Notes: generated from the letters alone by a model not told the origin. Numbered from the stretch's first letter, positions 50,062 to 59,452 are shown. The stretch is DNA of 64,000 bases from Rubrivivax sp. SCN 71-131 (GCA_001724995.1 MEFD01000027.1:49165-113164), one strand, 5' to 3'. Numbers and translations: made by a program.

Positions 50062-51339
50062 TCAGCGCCACCATTGCGCCGGCACCGTGACCAGGGCCGG
50101 GAAGAGGATGAGCAGCACGAGCAACGCCATCAGCGCCGCGAGGAAGGGCAGGATGCCGCGCGCGGCCTCGGTCATGGTGATCTTGCCCACCGAGCTGATG
50201 ACGTTGAGCACCACGCCCACCGGCGGCGTGATCATGCCGATCGAGCAGTTCATGATGAAGACGACGCCGAAGTAGACCGGGTCGATGTCCGCCGCCAGCA
50301 CGATCGGCATGAAGACCGGCGTGAAGATGAGCACGATGGGGATGAAGTCCAGCACCATGCCGGCGAAGAACACGACGACCATCATCGCGCTCATCAGCAC
50401 CAGCGGGTGCTCGGAGAGCCCCTGCAGCCAGGCGCCGACCTGGCCCGAGATGTCGGTGATGGTGATCATGTACGACGCCACCATCGCCAGCGCGGCGAGC
50501 ACCAGCACGACGGCGGTCGTGCGCGCCGTCGACAGCACGCATTCGTAGATCCTCGCGCCGTCGAGTTCGCGATAAACGACGAGGCCGACGAAGAGGGCGT
50601 AGGCCGCGGCGACCACCGCCGACTCGGTGGGCGTGAAGATGCCCGAGCGCAGGCCGCCGATGATGATCACCGGCAGCATCAGCGCCCAGCCGCCGCGGCC
50701 GAGGATGCGCAGGCGCCGGCCCCAGGGCACGCGCGGCGCCACGGCCACCTGCTGGCGGCGCGCGATGAGCCACCAGGCGGCGATGAGCACCAGGCCCATC
50801 ATGATCCCCGGCGCGATGCCGGCGAGGAAGAGCCGGGTGATGGAGAGGTTGGCGACGACGCCGAAGATCAGGAAGCCGATCGAGGGCGGAATCACCGGCG
50901 CGATGATGCCGCCGGCGGCCATCAGGCCGCAGGCGCGCGTGGGCTCGTAGCCGGCCTGGCGCATCATCGGCACGAGGATGGCGGCCAGCGCGGCGGTGTC
51001 GGCCACCGCCGAGCCCGAGAGGCTGGCCAGCAGGATGCCCGCGAAGATGGCGACGTAGCCCAGACCGCCGCGCAGATGGCCGACGAAGGCGCCCGCCATC
51101 TCGACGATGCGTTTGGAGAGGCCGCCGGCGTTCATGAACTCGCCGGCGAGGATGAAGAAGGGCACCGCCATGAGCACGAAGTTGTCGGCGCCGGCGATGG
51201 CGTTCTGCGCCACGATCTGCGCGTCGAACTGGCCGGTGAGCAGCATCAGCGCGATGCCGGCGAACATCAGCGCGAAGGCGATCGGCAGCCCGAGCGCGAT
51301 CAGCGCGAGCAGGCTGACGATGAAGACCAGCGCGCTCAT
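50062..51339 (-). CDS. dctM: TRAP transporter large permease DctM
   Basis: The 425-residue permease has about twelve hydrophobic helices, with segments 'LIALGLPIAFALMFAGIALM', 'VPFFILAGEFMNAGGLSKRI', 'GSAVADTAALAAILVPMMRQ' and 'NCSIGMITPPVGVVLNVIS'. These are DctM signatures. It moves the ligand delivered by the binding protein, driven by a sodium gradient. The ATG 51337-51339 overlaps the dctQ stop by 4 bp, so translation is coupled, and the binding-protein gene follows 33 bp downstream. Confidence 0.95.
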   Translation of the reverse strand: MSALVFIVSLLALIALGLPIAFALMFAGIALMLLTGQFDAQIVAQNAIAGADNFVLMAVPFFILAGEFMNAGGLSKRIVEMAGAFVGHLRGGLGYVAIFAGILLASLSGSAVADTAALAAILVPMMRQAGYEPTRACGLMAAGGIIAPVIPPSIGFLIFGVVANLSITRLFLAGIAPGIMMGLVLIAAWWLIARRQQVAVAPRVPWGRRLRILGRGGWALMLPVIIIGGLRSGIFTPTESAVVAAAYALFVGLVVYRELDGARIYECVLSTARTTAVVLVLAALAMVASYMITITDISGQVGAWLQGLSEHPLVLMSAMMVVVFFAGMVLDFIPIVLIFTPVFMPIVLAADIDPVYFGVVFIMNCSIGMITPPVGVVLNVISSVGKITMTEAARGILPFLAALMALLVLLILFPALVTVPAQWWR

Positions 51340-51902
51340 CGCCCGCTGCCCTCGCGCCCGCGGCGTGCCGCGTCTTCTTCCATGCGCCCTGCCAGCGTCT
51401 CGATGCGGCCTGCCAGGTCCTCGACCAGCGGTTCATCGTCGCCGCGCCAGGCGCGCAGCAGGTTGTTGCACACCGGAAAGATGAGCGCCACGCCGAAGAC
51501 GACGGCCACGCCGTAGAGCCAGGCGTAGGAAATGCCCATCACCGGGTAGCTGTTGCCGAGGTTCACCTGCACCTGGCGCCAGCCGCCGACGATGAAGATC
51601 GCGCAGCCGATGAGGATCAGTACACCGGTGAAGAGCTTGAAGGCACGCCGCAGGCGCGGCCCGACGGCCTGCTGCAGGGCGTCGAAGCCGATGTGGATGC
51701 GCCTGGCCGAGGCGAGCACCGCGCCGAGGAAGATCAGCCACACGAACAGCAGCCGTGAGAGTTCCTCCGAGACCGCGATGCCCGAATTGAACGCATAACG
51801 CAGCACCACGTTGCCGAACACCAGCACGCCCATCACGGCCAGGCAGGCGACGATGAGGATCTCGAAGCTGCGCGTGACCAGGCGGGCCGCGCGCTCAAGC
51901 AT
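51336..51902 (-). CDS. dctQ: TRAP transporter small permease DctQ
   Basis: The 188-residue protein begins at ATG 51900-51902 (MLERAARLVTRSFEILIVAC). It has four membrane helices, with 'FGNVVLRYAFNSGIAVSEEL' and 'FLGAVLASARRIHIGFDAL' in the DctQ pattern. An acidic/Arg-rich tail ('RMEEDAARRGREGSGR') is cytoplasmic. It is the first gene of the three-gene TRAP operon. It stabilises the large permease. The preceding 302 bp hold no gene. Confidence 0.92.
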   Translation of the reverse strand: MLERAARLVTRSFEILIVACLAVMGVLVFGNVVLRYAFNSGIAVSEELSRLLFVWLIFLGAVLASARRIHIGFDALQQAVGPRLRRAFKLFTGVLILIGCAIFIVGGWRQVQVNLGNSYPVMGISYAWLYGVAVVFGVALIFPVCNNLLRAWRGDDEPLVEDLAGRIETLAGRMEEDAARRGREGSGR

Positions 51903-52204
51903 CGCCGGCAACCCTCGAGCGCTTGTGGGGCATGGATGTCTCCAGTCCTTGTTGCAGGCGGACCGTCGTCGCGGTCTTGCCGGTCTTCGTGCGTTCGTTG
52001 CTCGTTCGTTGCCCGTTCGTCGCCCGGCATCCTTCGCTGCCGCGGGCCAGGCCGGGCGTAGGCGGAGCGCGACAGATTCTGCAGCGGGTGATCGCCCGAG
52101 TCGGCCGAAGGGGTCTCTCGCGCGGCGTGCGCGCACGCCGCTGGCGCGTACCGCGGGTTTCCCCGCAGCGGCTACAGTTGCGCCCTCTCCGCGAAGACCC
52201 TCCC
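51903..52204. other. Divergent intergenic region with 11-bp tandem repeat
   Basis: This stretch separates the TRAP operon from the SWIM-SNF2 gene. No gene is seen; its open frames are low-quality. Three tandem 11-bp units (CGTTCGTTGCT, CGTTCGTTGCC, CGTTCGTCGCC) lie at 51992-52024. No convincing promoter was identified. Confidence 0.5.
51992..52024. repeat. Three 11-bp tandem repeats
   Basis: The repeat unit CGTTCGTTGCC occurs three times end to end with one or two mismatches between dctQ and the SWIM-SNF2 gene. Its copy number may vary between strains. Confidence 0.7.
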
Positions 52205-54511
52205 ATGTCCACGAAGACCCCTCGCGCCACAGCCAAGGCCTCGACGTCCGCCACCCCTACCAGGGCCGCCAAGGCAACCAAGGCAACCAAGGCAGCTGCA
52301 CCCGCCAAGGCAGCTGCGTCCGCCAAGCCCGCGTTGACTGGCAAGGCGGCCAATGCAGTCAAGGCGACCGAAACGGCCAAGGAGGTCAGGACGGCGAGGG
52401 CTTCGATCGTCACCAAGTCGGCGCAGGCGGCGAAGGCGGCGAAGACACGGCCTCAGCCGCAGGCGCAGGCGGAGCCGGCGCGCAAGCCTCGCGCGCCGCG
52501 CAAGCGCGCGGCTGCGGTCGCGCCGCCTCCAGCCGCGACGGCCCTCGGCGACACCGCGGTCGCGGTCGCGGTCGCAATCGAGGCGCCGGCCGACGGCGCC
52601 GTCTTCGGCGCGTACGAAGTACGCATGCCCGACGAGGAGCCGGCGACCGTCAGCCTGCGCGACGCGACGCCGGGCAGCGCGCACTGCAGCTGCCTCGACT
52701 TCATGCTCTCGGAGGACGCCGATTGCCCGCACCTGCAGGTCCTGCTGCCGCGGCTGCAGGCCGACCCCGCGCGTGCACAAGCCTTGGCGCAGGGGCCGCA
52801 GCGGCCCGGCAGTCGCGTCGTGCTGGGGCACGGAGCGCGTCGGCGGCCGCTGTGGCTGCCCGGCACGGATTGCCCGCAAGCGCTCGATGTGCTTGCGCGC
52901 AAGGCGCTGCAGGCCGAGCCGGCCGCGATCGACGAACCGGTGCTCGCCAGCGTGTTGCGCGCGGCGCGCGACGTCGGCCACGACGTGCAGGTCGAGGACG
53001 AGGTCTGGGAGCAGTTGGCCATCGTGCGCGACATGCGCGCCCGCGTGCAGCGGCTGGAGGCGCTGTTCGAGCAGGGGCCGGCGGGCGCCGAGCTGCAGGG
53101 CGCGATTGCGGTCACGGGCGCGGGCACGGGCGAGGACGGGCCGCTGCTGCCCTTGCAGCTGGAAGGAGCCCTCTTCGCCGTCTGCGCCGGCCGCAGCATC
53201 CTCGCCGATGCCGCGGCGCTGCAGCCGATGCGGCAGGCGCTTGCCGCCGCGCTGTTGTGGCGGCGTCATTTCGGCCTCGAGCGCGTGCTCGTGCTCGCGC
53301 CCGCGTCGCGGCTGCCCCTGTGGCAGCGCGCGCTGTCCGAGCAGGGGCAGGGCTTCACCCTCTCGGCCCTGGAGAACGTGGCGCAGGACGGCCCGCGGCT
53401 GCGCGCCGCGGAGCCCGAACTGGTGATCGTGCACGAAGACGACAGCGGCCTGTGGATCGACCCCGAGCGCGCCGCGGCGCTGCTGCGCCTGCCGGCGGCC
53501 TTCGCCATCGTGCTGCCCGAAGCGGACTGGCTGCAGCGTGCGGCCGAGCTGCCGCTGCGCGTGGCCTTCGTTGATGCGCACCGGCTCGGCGGCTACGCGT
53601 CCTTGCTGCAGGCCCATGGCAAGCGCGACGAGGACGGCGCCCTCTGCGGCCTGCACGATCTCGACGGCCTGCGCCAGACCCTGGCTGCGCTGCTGCTCGC
53701 GCGCACGCTCGACGAGGTGCGCAGCCAATTGCCCGAGCGCGTCGAGGCCGTGCGGCGCGTGCCCATGCCCGAGTCGGTGCAGCGCGAGCACGAGGCCCGG
53801 TGCACGGCCCTGGCGGCAACCGTCGCGCGCTGGCGCGAGGTGGGCTGGCTGCCCGATGGGCAGCAGCGGCGGCTCGTGGCGCAGGTCCAGGCGCTGCGCC
53901 GCCTCTGCGCCGGCGCCGGGGCGCCGGCGGTGGCTGCGGCCAAGGCGCAGGCGCTGCGGCGTCTGCTCGACGAGGGCGAGGCACCGGTGGCCAAGGCGGT
54001 GGTCTTCTCGCAGTGGCCGCCGGCGCTGCAGGCGGTGCAGGCGGCGCTGACGGCCGACGGCGTCGATGCCGTGCGCTGGTGCAGCGACGACGCCGCGCCG
54101 TTGCGCGAGGCCGCGCTGCAGCGCTTTCGCGACGAGCGCGGCTGCCGCGTGCTGCTGTTGGCCGACCCCGGCAGCAGTGCACTCGAGCTGCGCGTGCCGC
54201 AGGCGCAGGTCGTGCACCTGGACCGCCCCTGGAATCCGCGCGTGCTCTCGCGCCGGTTCGGCCGCGTGCACCGGCGCGGCAAGGCGCAGCTGGTGCCGGT
54301 GGTGCAGCTGTTGCTGCAGCACAGCTTCGAGGACGCCAGCCTGCAGGTGCTGGCCGGTCGCCGCGAGCCGCCGGTGACGGAGGTGCTCGACGCGCTGTCC
54401 GAGGAGGGCTTCGCCCAGGGGGCCGCGTGCACCCAGTGGCTGGCCGACCTGCACGCGGTGCTGCAGTGCGGCCGGAGCCTGCAGGCCCCGGCCGCGCCCG
54501 CTCACTCGTAG
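52205..54511 (+). CDS. SWIM-zinc-finger, SNF2-derived protein lacking Walker A, with H1-like tail
   Basis: The 768-residue protein has three layers. Residues 1-105 are an Ala/Lys/Thr-rich tail ('KASTSATPTRAAKATKATKA' type) like histone H1 or AlgP. A SWIM finger follows with Cys161, Cys163, Cys174 and His176 ('HCSCLDFMLSEDADCPH'). From about 315 the sequence aligns with SNF2/HepA helicases, but motif I reads 'ILADAAALQPM' in place of ADDMGLGKT, motif II reads HEDD (410-413) in place of DEAQ/DEAH, and the helicase C region keeps 'FGRVHRRGKAQLVPV' with motif VI changed to RRFGRVHRRGK. ATP hydrolysis is unlikely. It might be a DNA-binding scaffold. It overlaps the convergent protease gene by 10 bp. 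Confidence 0.78.
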   Translation: MSTKTPRATAKASTSATPTRAAKATKATKAAAPAKAAASAKPALTGKAANAVKATETAKEVRTARASIVTKSAQAAKAAKTRPQPQAQAEPARKPRAPRKRAAAVAPPPAATALGDTAVAVAVAIEAPADGAVFGAYEVRMPDEEPATVSLRDATPGSAHCSCLDFMLSEDADCPHLQVLLPRLQADPARAQALAQGPQRPGSRVVLGHGARRRPLWLPGTDCPQALDVLARKALQAEPAAIDEPVLASVLRAARDVGHDVQVEDEVWEQLAIVRDMRARVQRLEALFEQGPAGAELQGAIAVTGAGTGEDGPLLPLQLEGALFAVCAGRSILADAAALQPMRQALAAALLWRRHFGLERVLVLAPASRLPLWQRALSEQGQGFTLSALENVAQDGPRLRAAEPELVIVHEDDSGLWIDPERAAALLRLPAAFAIVLPEADWLQRAAELPLRVAFVDAHRLGGYASLLQAHGKRDEDGALCGLHDLDGLRQTLAALLLARTLDEVRSQLPERVEAVRRVPMPESVQREHEARCTALAATVARWREVGWLPDGQQRRLVAQVQALRRLCAGAGAPAVAAAKAQALRRLLDEGEAPVAKAVVFSQWPPALQAVQAALTADGVDAVRWCSDDAAPLREAALQRFRDERGCRVLLLADPGSSALELRVPQAQVVHLDRPWNPRVLSRRFGRVHRRGKAQLVPVVQLLLQHSFEDASLQVLAGRREPPVTEVLDALSEEGFAQGAACTQWLADLHAVLQCGRSLQAPAAPAHS

Positions 54512-57381
54512 CGCTGCGCGGCCTTCCACGCCGCGCGCGCGGCTTCGTCGCCGTCGACCGTGACCGGCAGCGTCGGCGGGATCGCGTGCTGGCGTGCGTA
54601 GCCGAGGAAGTTGCGCAGTTGCCGCGTCTGCGGGTCGAGCGCGCGCGCGAGCACCTCGGCCACCTGGGCGCGCGTGAGCGCATCCAGCGCCTGCACCGTC
54701 TGCTGCGCGCGCGCCCAGTCGGCGTCGTGCTCGTAGCCGAGCGCGAACAACCGCAGCGCGCGCTCGGCGATGCTCTTGTCGTGCTCCAGCAGGCGCGCGC
54801 GCACCCCGGCGACGATGCGCGTCCAGGCCGCGTCGGGAAGCTGGGTGAAGAGCGTCGGCAAGGTGGCGATGAAGGCGTCGGCGCGGCGCTCCAGCTCGTC
54901 GGCGGCGTAGTCGCCCGACTGGATGATGAAGATCGCCGCGGTCTGGCGCTCGTCCTCGAAGGCGCTGCCCTGCACGATGTAGCCGAGCTGCTGGTGCGTG
55001 CGCATCTCGCTGTAGAAGGGCTCGGCGATCACCGCCGCCAGCACCTGCGCCACGGCACGCGCGTGCGGACTGTCGTCGCCCAGCAGCAGCTCGCGGCGCA
55101 GCGTCGAGTTGTTGACCTGCAACTGCTCGCTGCTGCGCAAGGCCGCGCCGGGGCGCCCGATCCACTGCCGCGGCCGCAGCAGCTCGGCCTCGGGCAGCGG
55201 GCGCGTGCCCAGCGCCGCCGCCACCTGGCGCGCGGCCTGCATCGCCTGCGTCGCGCCGAGGTTGCCGTAGGCCAGGGCCTCGATCTTGCCGCGGGCGTGC
55301 AGCGTGCGCGCGAAGCCGCGCACTTCGTCGAGCGTGAACTCGCGCGCCAGCGGCAGCATCTGCGCCGGCGTGAAATGGAACTCGCGCAGCAGCGCGCGTC
55401 GAGTCTCGCGCACGCCGAGGTAGGCGTCGACCGTCTCGAAGGCGGCGAGCTCGCGCAGCAGCCGGTCCTTCAGGTCGGCAAAGCGCTCCGGTGACAGCCC
55501 GCAGTCGCCGAGCTGCGGCGTCACCGCCTCGAGCAGGCGCGGCGTCGCCTCGTCCCAGCCGTCGGCGGCCAGCAGCACGCCCTCGAGCGAGGCGTGCATC
55601 GTGAAGTGCTGGCCAGCCTCGGCCGCGGCGTAGGTGGTCTCGTTGAGGACTTCGCGCACGCAGGCCTCGTAGAAGCGCAGCAGCGTCGCGCTGCGCGCGC
55701 TGGCCAGGCTGCGCGGCAGGCGCTGCCGCAGCAGCAGCGCAGCCTGCGGGCGCTGGAACTCGCCGTCCTGCGCGTGGTAGAGGCTCAAGGCCGGCTCGTC
55801 GATGAGCCGCGCCGGCTGCAGCGGCTGCAGCGCGGTGTGCGCCGGCACGAAGGGGTTGGGGGGTGGCAGCACAAGCCCTGCCACGCGCGGTGGTTCGAGC
55901 AGCGCCGCGTAGGCCGCGCCCGTCTCCTCGACGAAGCTGTAGCGCGTGCCGTAGTAGGGCTCGACGCGGTCGGTCGGCACGCCCTTGGCGACGAGGGTGA
56001 CGAGCAGGTTGTCCGGACGCAGGCGCTGCAGCAGCGCGGCAAAGCCGGTGCGATCCTCGCTCAGCCAGAGGTAGGGCACGCGCTCGGCGACGGCCAGCGG
56101 ATAGTCGAGCACGCGGCTGGCCAGCGTGGCGGCGAGCATCTCGCCTTCGCCGCGGTCGCGGTAGCGCTCGTCCAGGCCGGCGAGCACCTGGCGTTCGTGG
56201 AAGACGTGCGCGGGCAGGCCTTGCTCGCGCAGCACGCGCAGCATCGCGAACACCGTCTGCAGCACGCGCGGCACCTGCTGCAGGCCTTGCGGCGTGAGGC
56301 CGATCTGCAACTCGAAGCCGCCGTACTGAGCGGAGGCCGACTGCGCGCCCGCCGACAGGCTGGTGGCCAGGCCCTGGGCCTTCAGCGTGGCCAGCAGGCT
56401 GCCCGCGCCTTCGTTGCCGAGCAGGAAGCCCAGCAGCTCGGCCGACTTGTGCGGCCAGTCCTCGTACTGGCCGGGCAGCGCGAAGAGCAGGCGCAGCTGG
56501 CGCAGGTCCTTGATCGGCTCCATGCGCAGCATGCGCAGTGCCGCCTTCGGCGGCAGGAAGTCGGCCGGGTACACCGTCGGCGGCAGGCCGCGGTCGGCCA
56601 CCGCAGCGAAGTACTTGCGCGCCCAGGCTTCGAGCTCGTCCAGCCCGGCGCGGCCGGTGAGCACCAGCGCCATGCGGTTGGCGCTGTAGTGCGTGCGGTA
56701 GAAGGCCACCAGCTCGTCGCGCGTGACGCCCGCGAGCGTCTGGCTGCTGCCGGTGCCGAAGTGGCGCGCCGGATGGCCGGCGGCGAAGGCCACGGTCTGC
56801 AGCTGCTCGACGCGCCAGAGGTCGTTCTCCAGGTTCTTCTGGTGCTCGGAGGCGACGGCGTGCATCTCGCGCTCGGTGTAGCGGGCGTCGAAGAGCGGCG
56901 CGATGAAGAACTGTGCGAAGCGGTCGAGCGCGCCCTCGAAGGCCTCGTGGCGGATGGCGAGGAAGTAGTTGGTGTGATTCTCGGCCGTGTAGGCGTTGTT
57001 GCTGCCGCCGTTCTGGCGCAGGTAGGCGTCGAAGTCGCCGGCGTCCGGGTACTTCTCGGTGCCGAGGAAGAGCATGTGCTCGAGGAAGTGCGCAAGCCCC
57101 TGGCGCGTGGGCGGGTCGTCGAGTGCGCCGGAGGCCACCGCCAGGGCCGCCGACGAGACGTTGAGCTTGGGGTCGGACAGCAGCAGCACCTGGATGCCGT
57201 TTTTCAGCACCAGGCGCCGCCACTGCGAGGCGTCGCCCGGCGCCGGCTCGCGCGGCGGGATCGGCGGCAGCGCTGCGGCGTCGGCGCTGCCGGTCGCGAC
57301 GCTGGGCTGGGCCAGCACCGGGCCGTTCAGTCCCAGGCTGCAGGCCAGCGCGAGGAAGGTGCGAAAGAGGAGGGTCTTCAT
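54502..57381 (-). CDS. M16 family zinc metalloprotease, pitrilysin-like
   Basis: The 959-residue protein starts with a signal-like sequence ('LFRTFLALACSLGLNGPVLA') and should be periplasmic. The catalytic motif is 'GLAHFLEHMLFLGTEKYPD' (HxxEH, inverted zinc motif) near residues 83-102. The second glutamate is expected about 75 residues on. The protein has the four-domain size of pitrilysin/insulysin (about 950 residues), with the inactive C-terminal half containing 'HQQLGYIVQGSAF'. It degrades peptides of a few kilodaltons in the periplasm. Its 3' end overlaps the convergent SNF2-derived gene by 10 bp. Confidence 0.93.
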   Translation of the reverse strand: MKTLLFRTFLALACSLGLNGPVLAQPSVATGSADAAALPPIPPREPAPGDASQWRRLVLKNGIQVLLLSDPKLNVSSAALAVASGALDDPPTRQGLAHFLEHMLFLGTEKYPDAGDFDAYLRQNGGSNNAYTAENHTNYFLAIRHEAFEGALDRFAQFFIAPLFDARYTEREMHAVASEHQKNLENDLWRVEQLQTVAFAAGHPARHFGTGSSQTLAGVTRDELVAFYRTHYSANRMALVLTGRAGLDELEAWARKYFAAVADRGLPPTVYPADFLPPKAALRMLRMEPIKDLRQLRLLFALPGQYEDWPHKSAELLGFLLGNEGAGSLLATLKAQGLATSLSAGAQSASAQYGGFELQIGLTPQGLQQVPRVLQTVFAMLRVLREQGLPAHVFHERQVLAGLDERYRDRGEGEMLAATLASRVLDYPLAVAERVPYLWLSEDRTGFAALLQRLRPDNLLVTLVAKGVPTDRVEPYYGTRYSFVEETGAAYAALLEPPRVAGLVLPPPNPFVPAHTALQPLQPARLIDEPALSLYHAQDGEFQRPQAALLLRQRLPRSLASARSATLLRFYEACVREVLNETTYAAAEAGQHFTMHASLEGVLLAADGWDEATPRLLEAVTPQLGDCGLSPERFADLKDRLLRELAAFETVDAYLGVRETRRALLREFHFTPAQMLPLAREFTLDEVRGFARTLHARGKIEALAYGNLGATQAMQAARQVAAALGTRPLPEAELLRPRQWIGRPGAALRSSEQLQVNNSTLRRELLLGDDSPHARAVAQVLAAVIAEPFYSEMRTHQQLGYIVQGSAFEDERQTAAIFIIQSGDYAADELERRADAFIATLPTLFTQLPDAAWTRIVAGVRARLLEHDKSIAERALRLFALGYEHDADWARAQQTVQALDALTRAQVAEVLARALDPQTRQLRNFLGYARQHAIPPTLPVTVDGDEAARAAWKAAQRYE

Positions 57382-57471
57382 GCCGCGGCAGTGTAGGGGC
57401 CGCAGCGGCGTGGTGATGGCGTGATGAGGCCGTGGTGAGGCCGTCGCGATGGCCCGCCCTTGGCGCTGCGT

Positions 57472-58278
57472 TCAGGATTCGCGCGTTCCCGCCGCCAGGT
57501 CGTGCACGTGCTCGCCTTCGCGTCCGCGCAGCGCGCGCAGCGCGCCGCGTGCGCCCTGCATGAAGAGGCCGAGGTCGGAGTCGACGGCGATGAAGTCGTA
57601 GCCCGCGGCGCGATACTGCGCCAGCACCTCGAGCTCGCTGCCCACGCTGCCCACCGGCTTGCCCAGGGCGCGGCAGCGCTCGGCGACCTGGGTCATCGCC
57701 TCCATCACGCGCGGGTGGCGAAGCTGGCCGGGCAGGCCCATCGAGGCCGAGAGGTCGGCCGGGCCGACGAAGATCGCCTCCACGCCGTCGACCGCCGCGA
57801 TCGCCGGCAGCTCGGCCAGCGCCGCCTCGGTCTCGATCTGCACGATGAGCGCGATCTCGGGGTTGGCGCGGCTCAGGTAGTCGGCCTGCATGCCGTAGCG
57901 CGCGGCGCGGCTCATGGCCATCATGCCGCGCACGCCCTGGGGCGGGTAGCGCGTGGCGGCCACCGCAGCGGCCGCCTCGGCGGCGTTCTGCACGAAGGGA
58001 ACGAGCAGCGTGGTGGCGCCGGCGTCGAGCACGCGCTTGATGGTCACGGTGTCGTTCCAGGGCACGCGCAGCAGCGGCACCATGCGCGTGGCCGCCACTG
58101 CCTGCAGCAGGTGCACGACGTCGGCCATGTCCAGCGGCCCGTGCTCCATGTCGATTACGCCGAAGTCGAAGCCGGCGTGGCCCGCGGCCTCGGCCAGCAG
58201 CGCACTGGCGGTGACCAGCCAGGTCCCCAGCGGCGGCTGGTTGCCCGCGCCCAGCAGCAGGTGTCGGAAGGGGTTCAT
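57472..58278 (-). CDS. HpcH/HpaI-family aldolase
   Basis: The 268-residue protein (ATG 58276-58278) shows the HpcH/HpaI fold: 'GFDFGVIDMEHGPLDMADVV' with the acidic metal-binding region, 'PLLRVPWNDTVTIKRVLDAG', 'LIVQIETEAALAELPAIAAV' and 'EAIFVGPADLSASMGLPG', in shorter pieces. Such class II aldolases split 2-keto-3-deoxy-glucarate, 4-hydroxy-2-oxoheptanedioate or similar acids into pyruvate and an aldehyde. Which one is uncertain. It may act after ring cleavage, but no aromatic meta-cleavage genes surround it. It lies 83 bp downstream of the transglycosylase gene on the same strand. Confidence 0.88.
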   Translation of the reverse strand: MNPFRHLLLGAGNQPPLGTWLVTASALLAEAAGHAGFDFGVIDMEHGPLDMADVVHLLQAVAATRMVPLLRVPWNDTVTIKRVLDAGATTLLVPFVQNAAEAAAAVAATRYPPQGVRGMMAMSRAARYGMQADYLSRANPEIALIVQIETEAALAELPAIAAVDGVEAIFVGPADLSASMGLPGQLRHPRVMEAMTQVAERCRALGKPVGSVGSELEVLAQYRAAGYDFIAVDSDLGLFMQGARGALRALRGREGEHVHDLAAGTRES

Positions 58279-58360
58279 CGGGTACGGCTCCAGGTTGGCG
58301 GGGTTGGAGGGAGACGGCGGGTGGTCCAGCCGGGTCGATCCGCCGGCGGGTCCATGCCTT

Positions 58361-59452
58361 TCAGTTCGCCTGCCCGAGGCGTGCCTTGAGCAGCACGAGC
58401 ATCGGCGAGGGCGCGGCCACGCCGACGTCGAAGGGATGCGCGCGCTGGCCGTTGATGGCCGCGATGATGCGGCGCACGTAAAGCCGCGTCTCGGCATAGG
58501 GCGGCACGCCGCGGTAGCGCTCGACGGCGCCTTCGCCGGCGTTGTAGGCCGCCAGCGCGAGCGTGAGGTCGCCCTCGAAGGTCGCCAGCAGCCAGCGCAG
58601 GTAGGCCATGCCGCCGCGCAGGTTCTGCGCCGGGTCCATGATGTTGCGCACGTTGAAGCGGCGCGCCGTGTCCGGGATGAGCTGCATCAGGCCCTGCGCG
58701 TTCTTCGGCGACACGGCCAGCGGGTCGAAGTTCGACTCCTGCTTGATCAAGGCGAGCACGACATGCGGCTGCAGCTTGTACTCCGGCGCCACGAGCTCGA
58801 CGAAGCGCACGATCTGCGGCGGCGCACCGGCCGGTGGCGGTGGCGGCGGCAGCAGCGTCGGGCGCGGAAAGGGGCTCGGCCGACCGCCGCCGGGCGGCAG
58901 CAGCACCTGCGGTGGCCCGGCCTTGACCTGTGCCAGCAGCGGTGGGTCCTCGTCGGGCGGACGCAGGCAGGGCGGCGGATCGCCGCGCGGCGTGCCCAGG
59001 CGCTGGGCCATCGCCACGGCCTGCGCATGGCCCTGCTCGGCGGCGGCGGCGAAGAGGTGCGCGGCCTGCGCCTCGTCGCGCTCGATGCCGCGTGCATTGG
59101 TCAGCATCCAGGCCAGGCTGTACTGCGCCTCGGCGTCGCCGTAGCGCGCAGCGCGGCAATAGAACTGCGCCGCCTTCACGGCATCGCGCTCGGCGCCTTC
59201 GCCATGCTCGAGCGCCTGCCCCTCGCGGCGCCAGCGCTCGACCTGCGCCGGCACGACGGTGCCGCGCTCGGCCGGCGGCGTGCTCGGGCGTGGCAGCGAT
59301 TCCAGCGCAAGAGCCGGGTCGGCCCAGGGCGACGCCGCCTGCCCGGGAAGCGCTCCGCCGCCGGCCGGCGGCAGCTGCGCCTGCGCCGAGGCCAGGCAGG
59401 CGCACAGCAGGCCTGCTGCGAGTGTGCGGACAGAGGGGGCAGGGTCGAGCAA
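58361..59452 (-). CDS. Lytic transglycosylase with Sel1-like repeats
   Basis: The 363-residue secreted protein has a signal sequence ('TLAAGLLCACLASAQAQ'), a Sel1-like repeat segment (about 90-150, 'AAQFYCRAARYGDAEAQYSLA' and 'AAHLFAAAAEQGHAQAVAMA'), a Pro-rich linker, and an SLT domain (about 205-330) with catalytic Glu in 'IKQESNFDP', 'GLMQLIPDTARRF' and 'AAYNAGEGAVERY'. It cleaves peptidoglycan and often serves secretion or cell-wall growth. Sel1-SLT pairings are common in Burkholderiales. It is divergent from gshA. Confidence 0.92.
   Translation of the reverse strand: MLDPAPSVRTLAAGLLCACLASAQAQLPPAGGGALPGQAASPWADPALALESLPRPSTPPAERGTVVPAQVERWRREGQALEHGEGAERDAVKAAQFYCRAARYGDAEAQYSLAWMLTNARGIERDEAQAAHLFAAAAEQGHAQAVAMAQRLGTPRGDPPPCLRPPDEDPPLLAQVKAGPPQVLLPPGGGRPSPFPRPTLLPPPPPPAGAPPQIVRFVELVAPEYKLQPHVVLALIKQESNFDPLAVSPKNAQGLMQLIPDTARRFNVRNIMDPAQNLRGGMAYLRWLLATFEGDLTLALAAYNAGEGAVERYRGVPPYAETRLYVRRIIAAINGQRAHPFDVGVAAPSPMLVLLKARLGQAN

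Noticed and set aside
52172..57223. A 1683-residue minus-strand open frame over the SWIM-SNF2 and M16 genes
   Set aside because: It is a GC-driven shadow; the M16 protease frame and the plus-strand SNF2-derived frame carry the real motifs.
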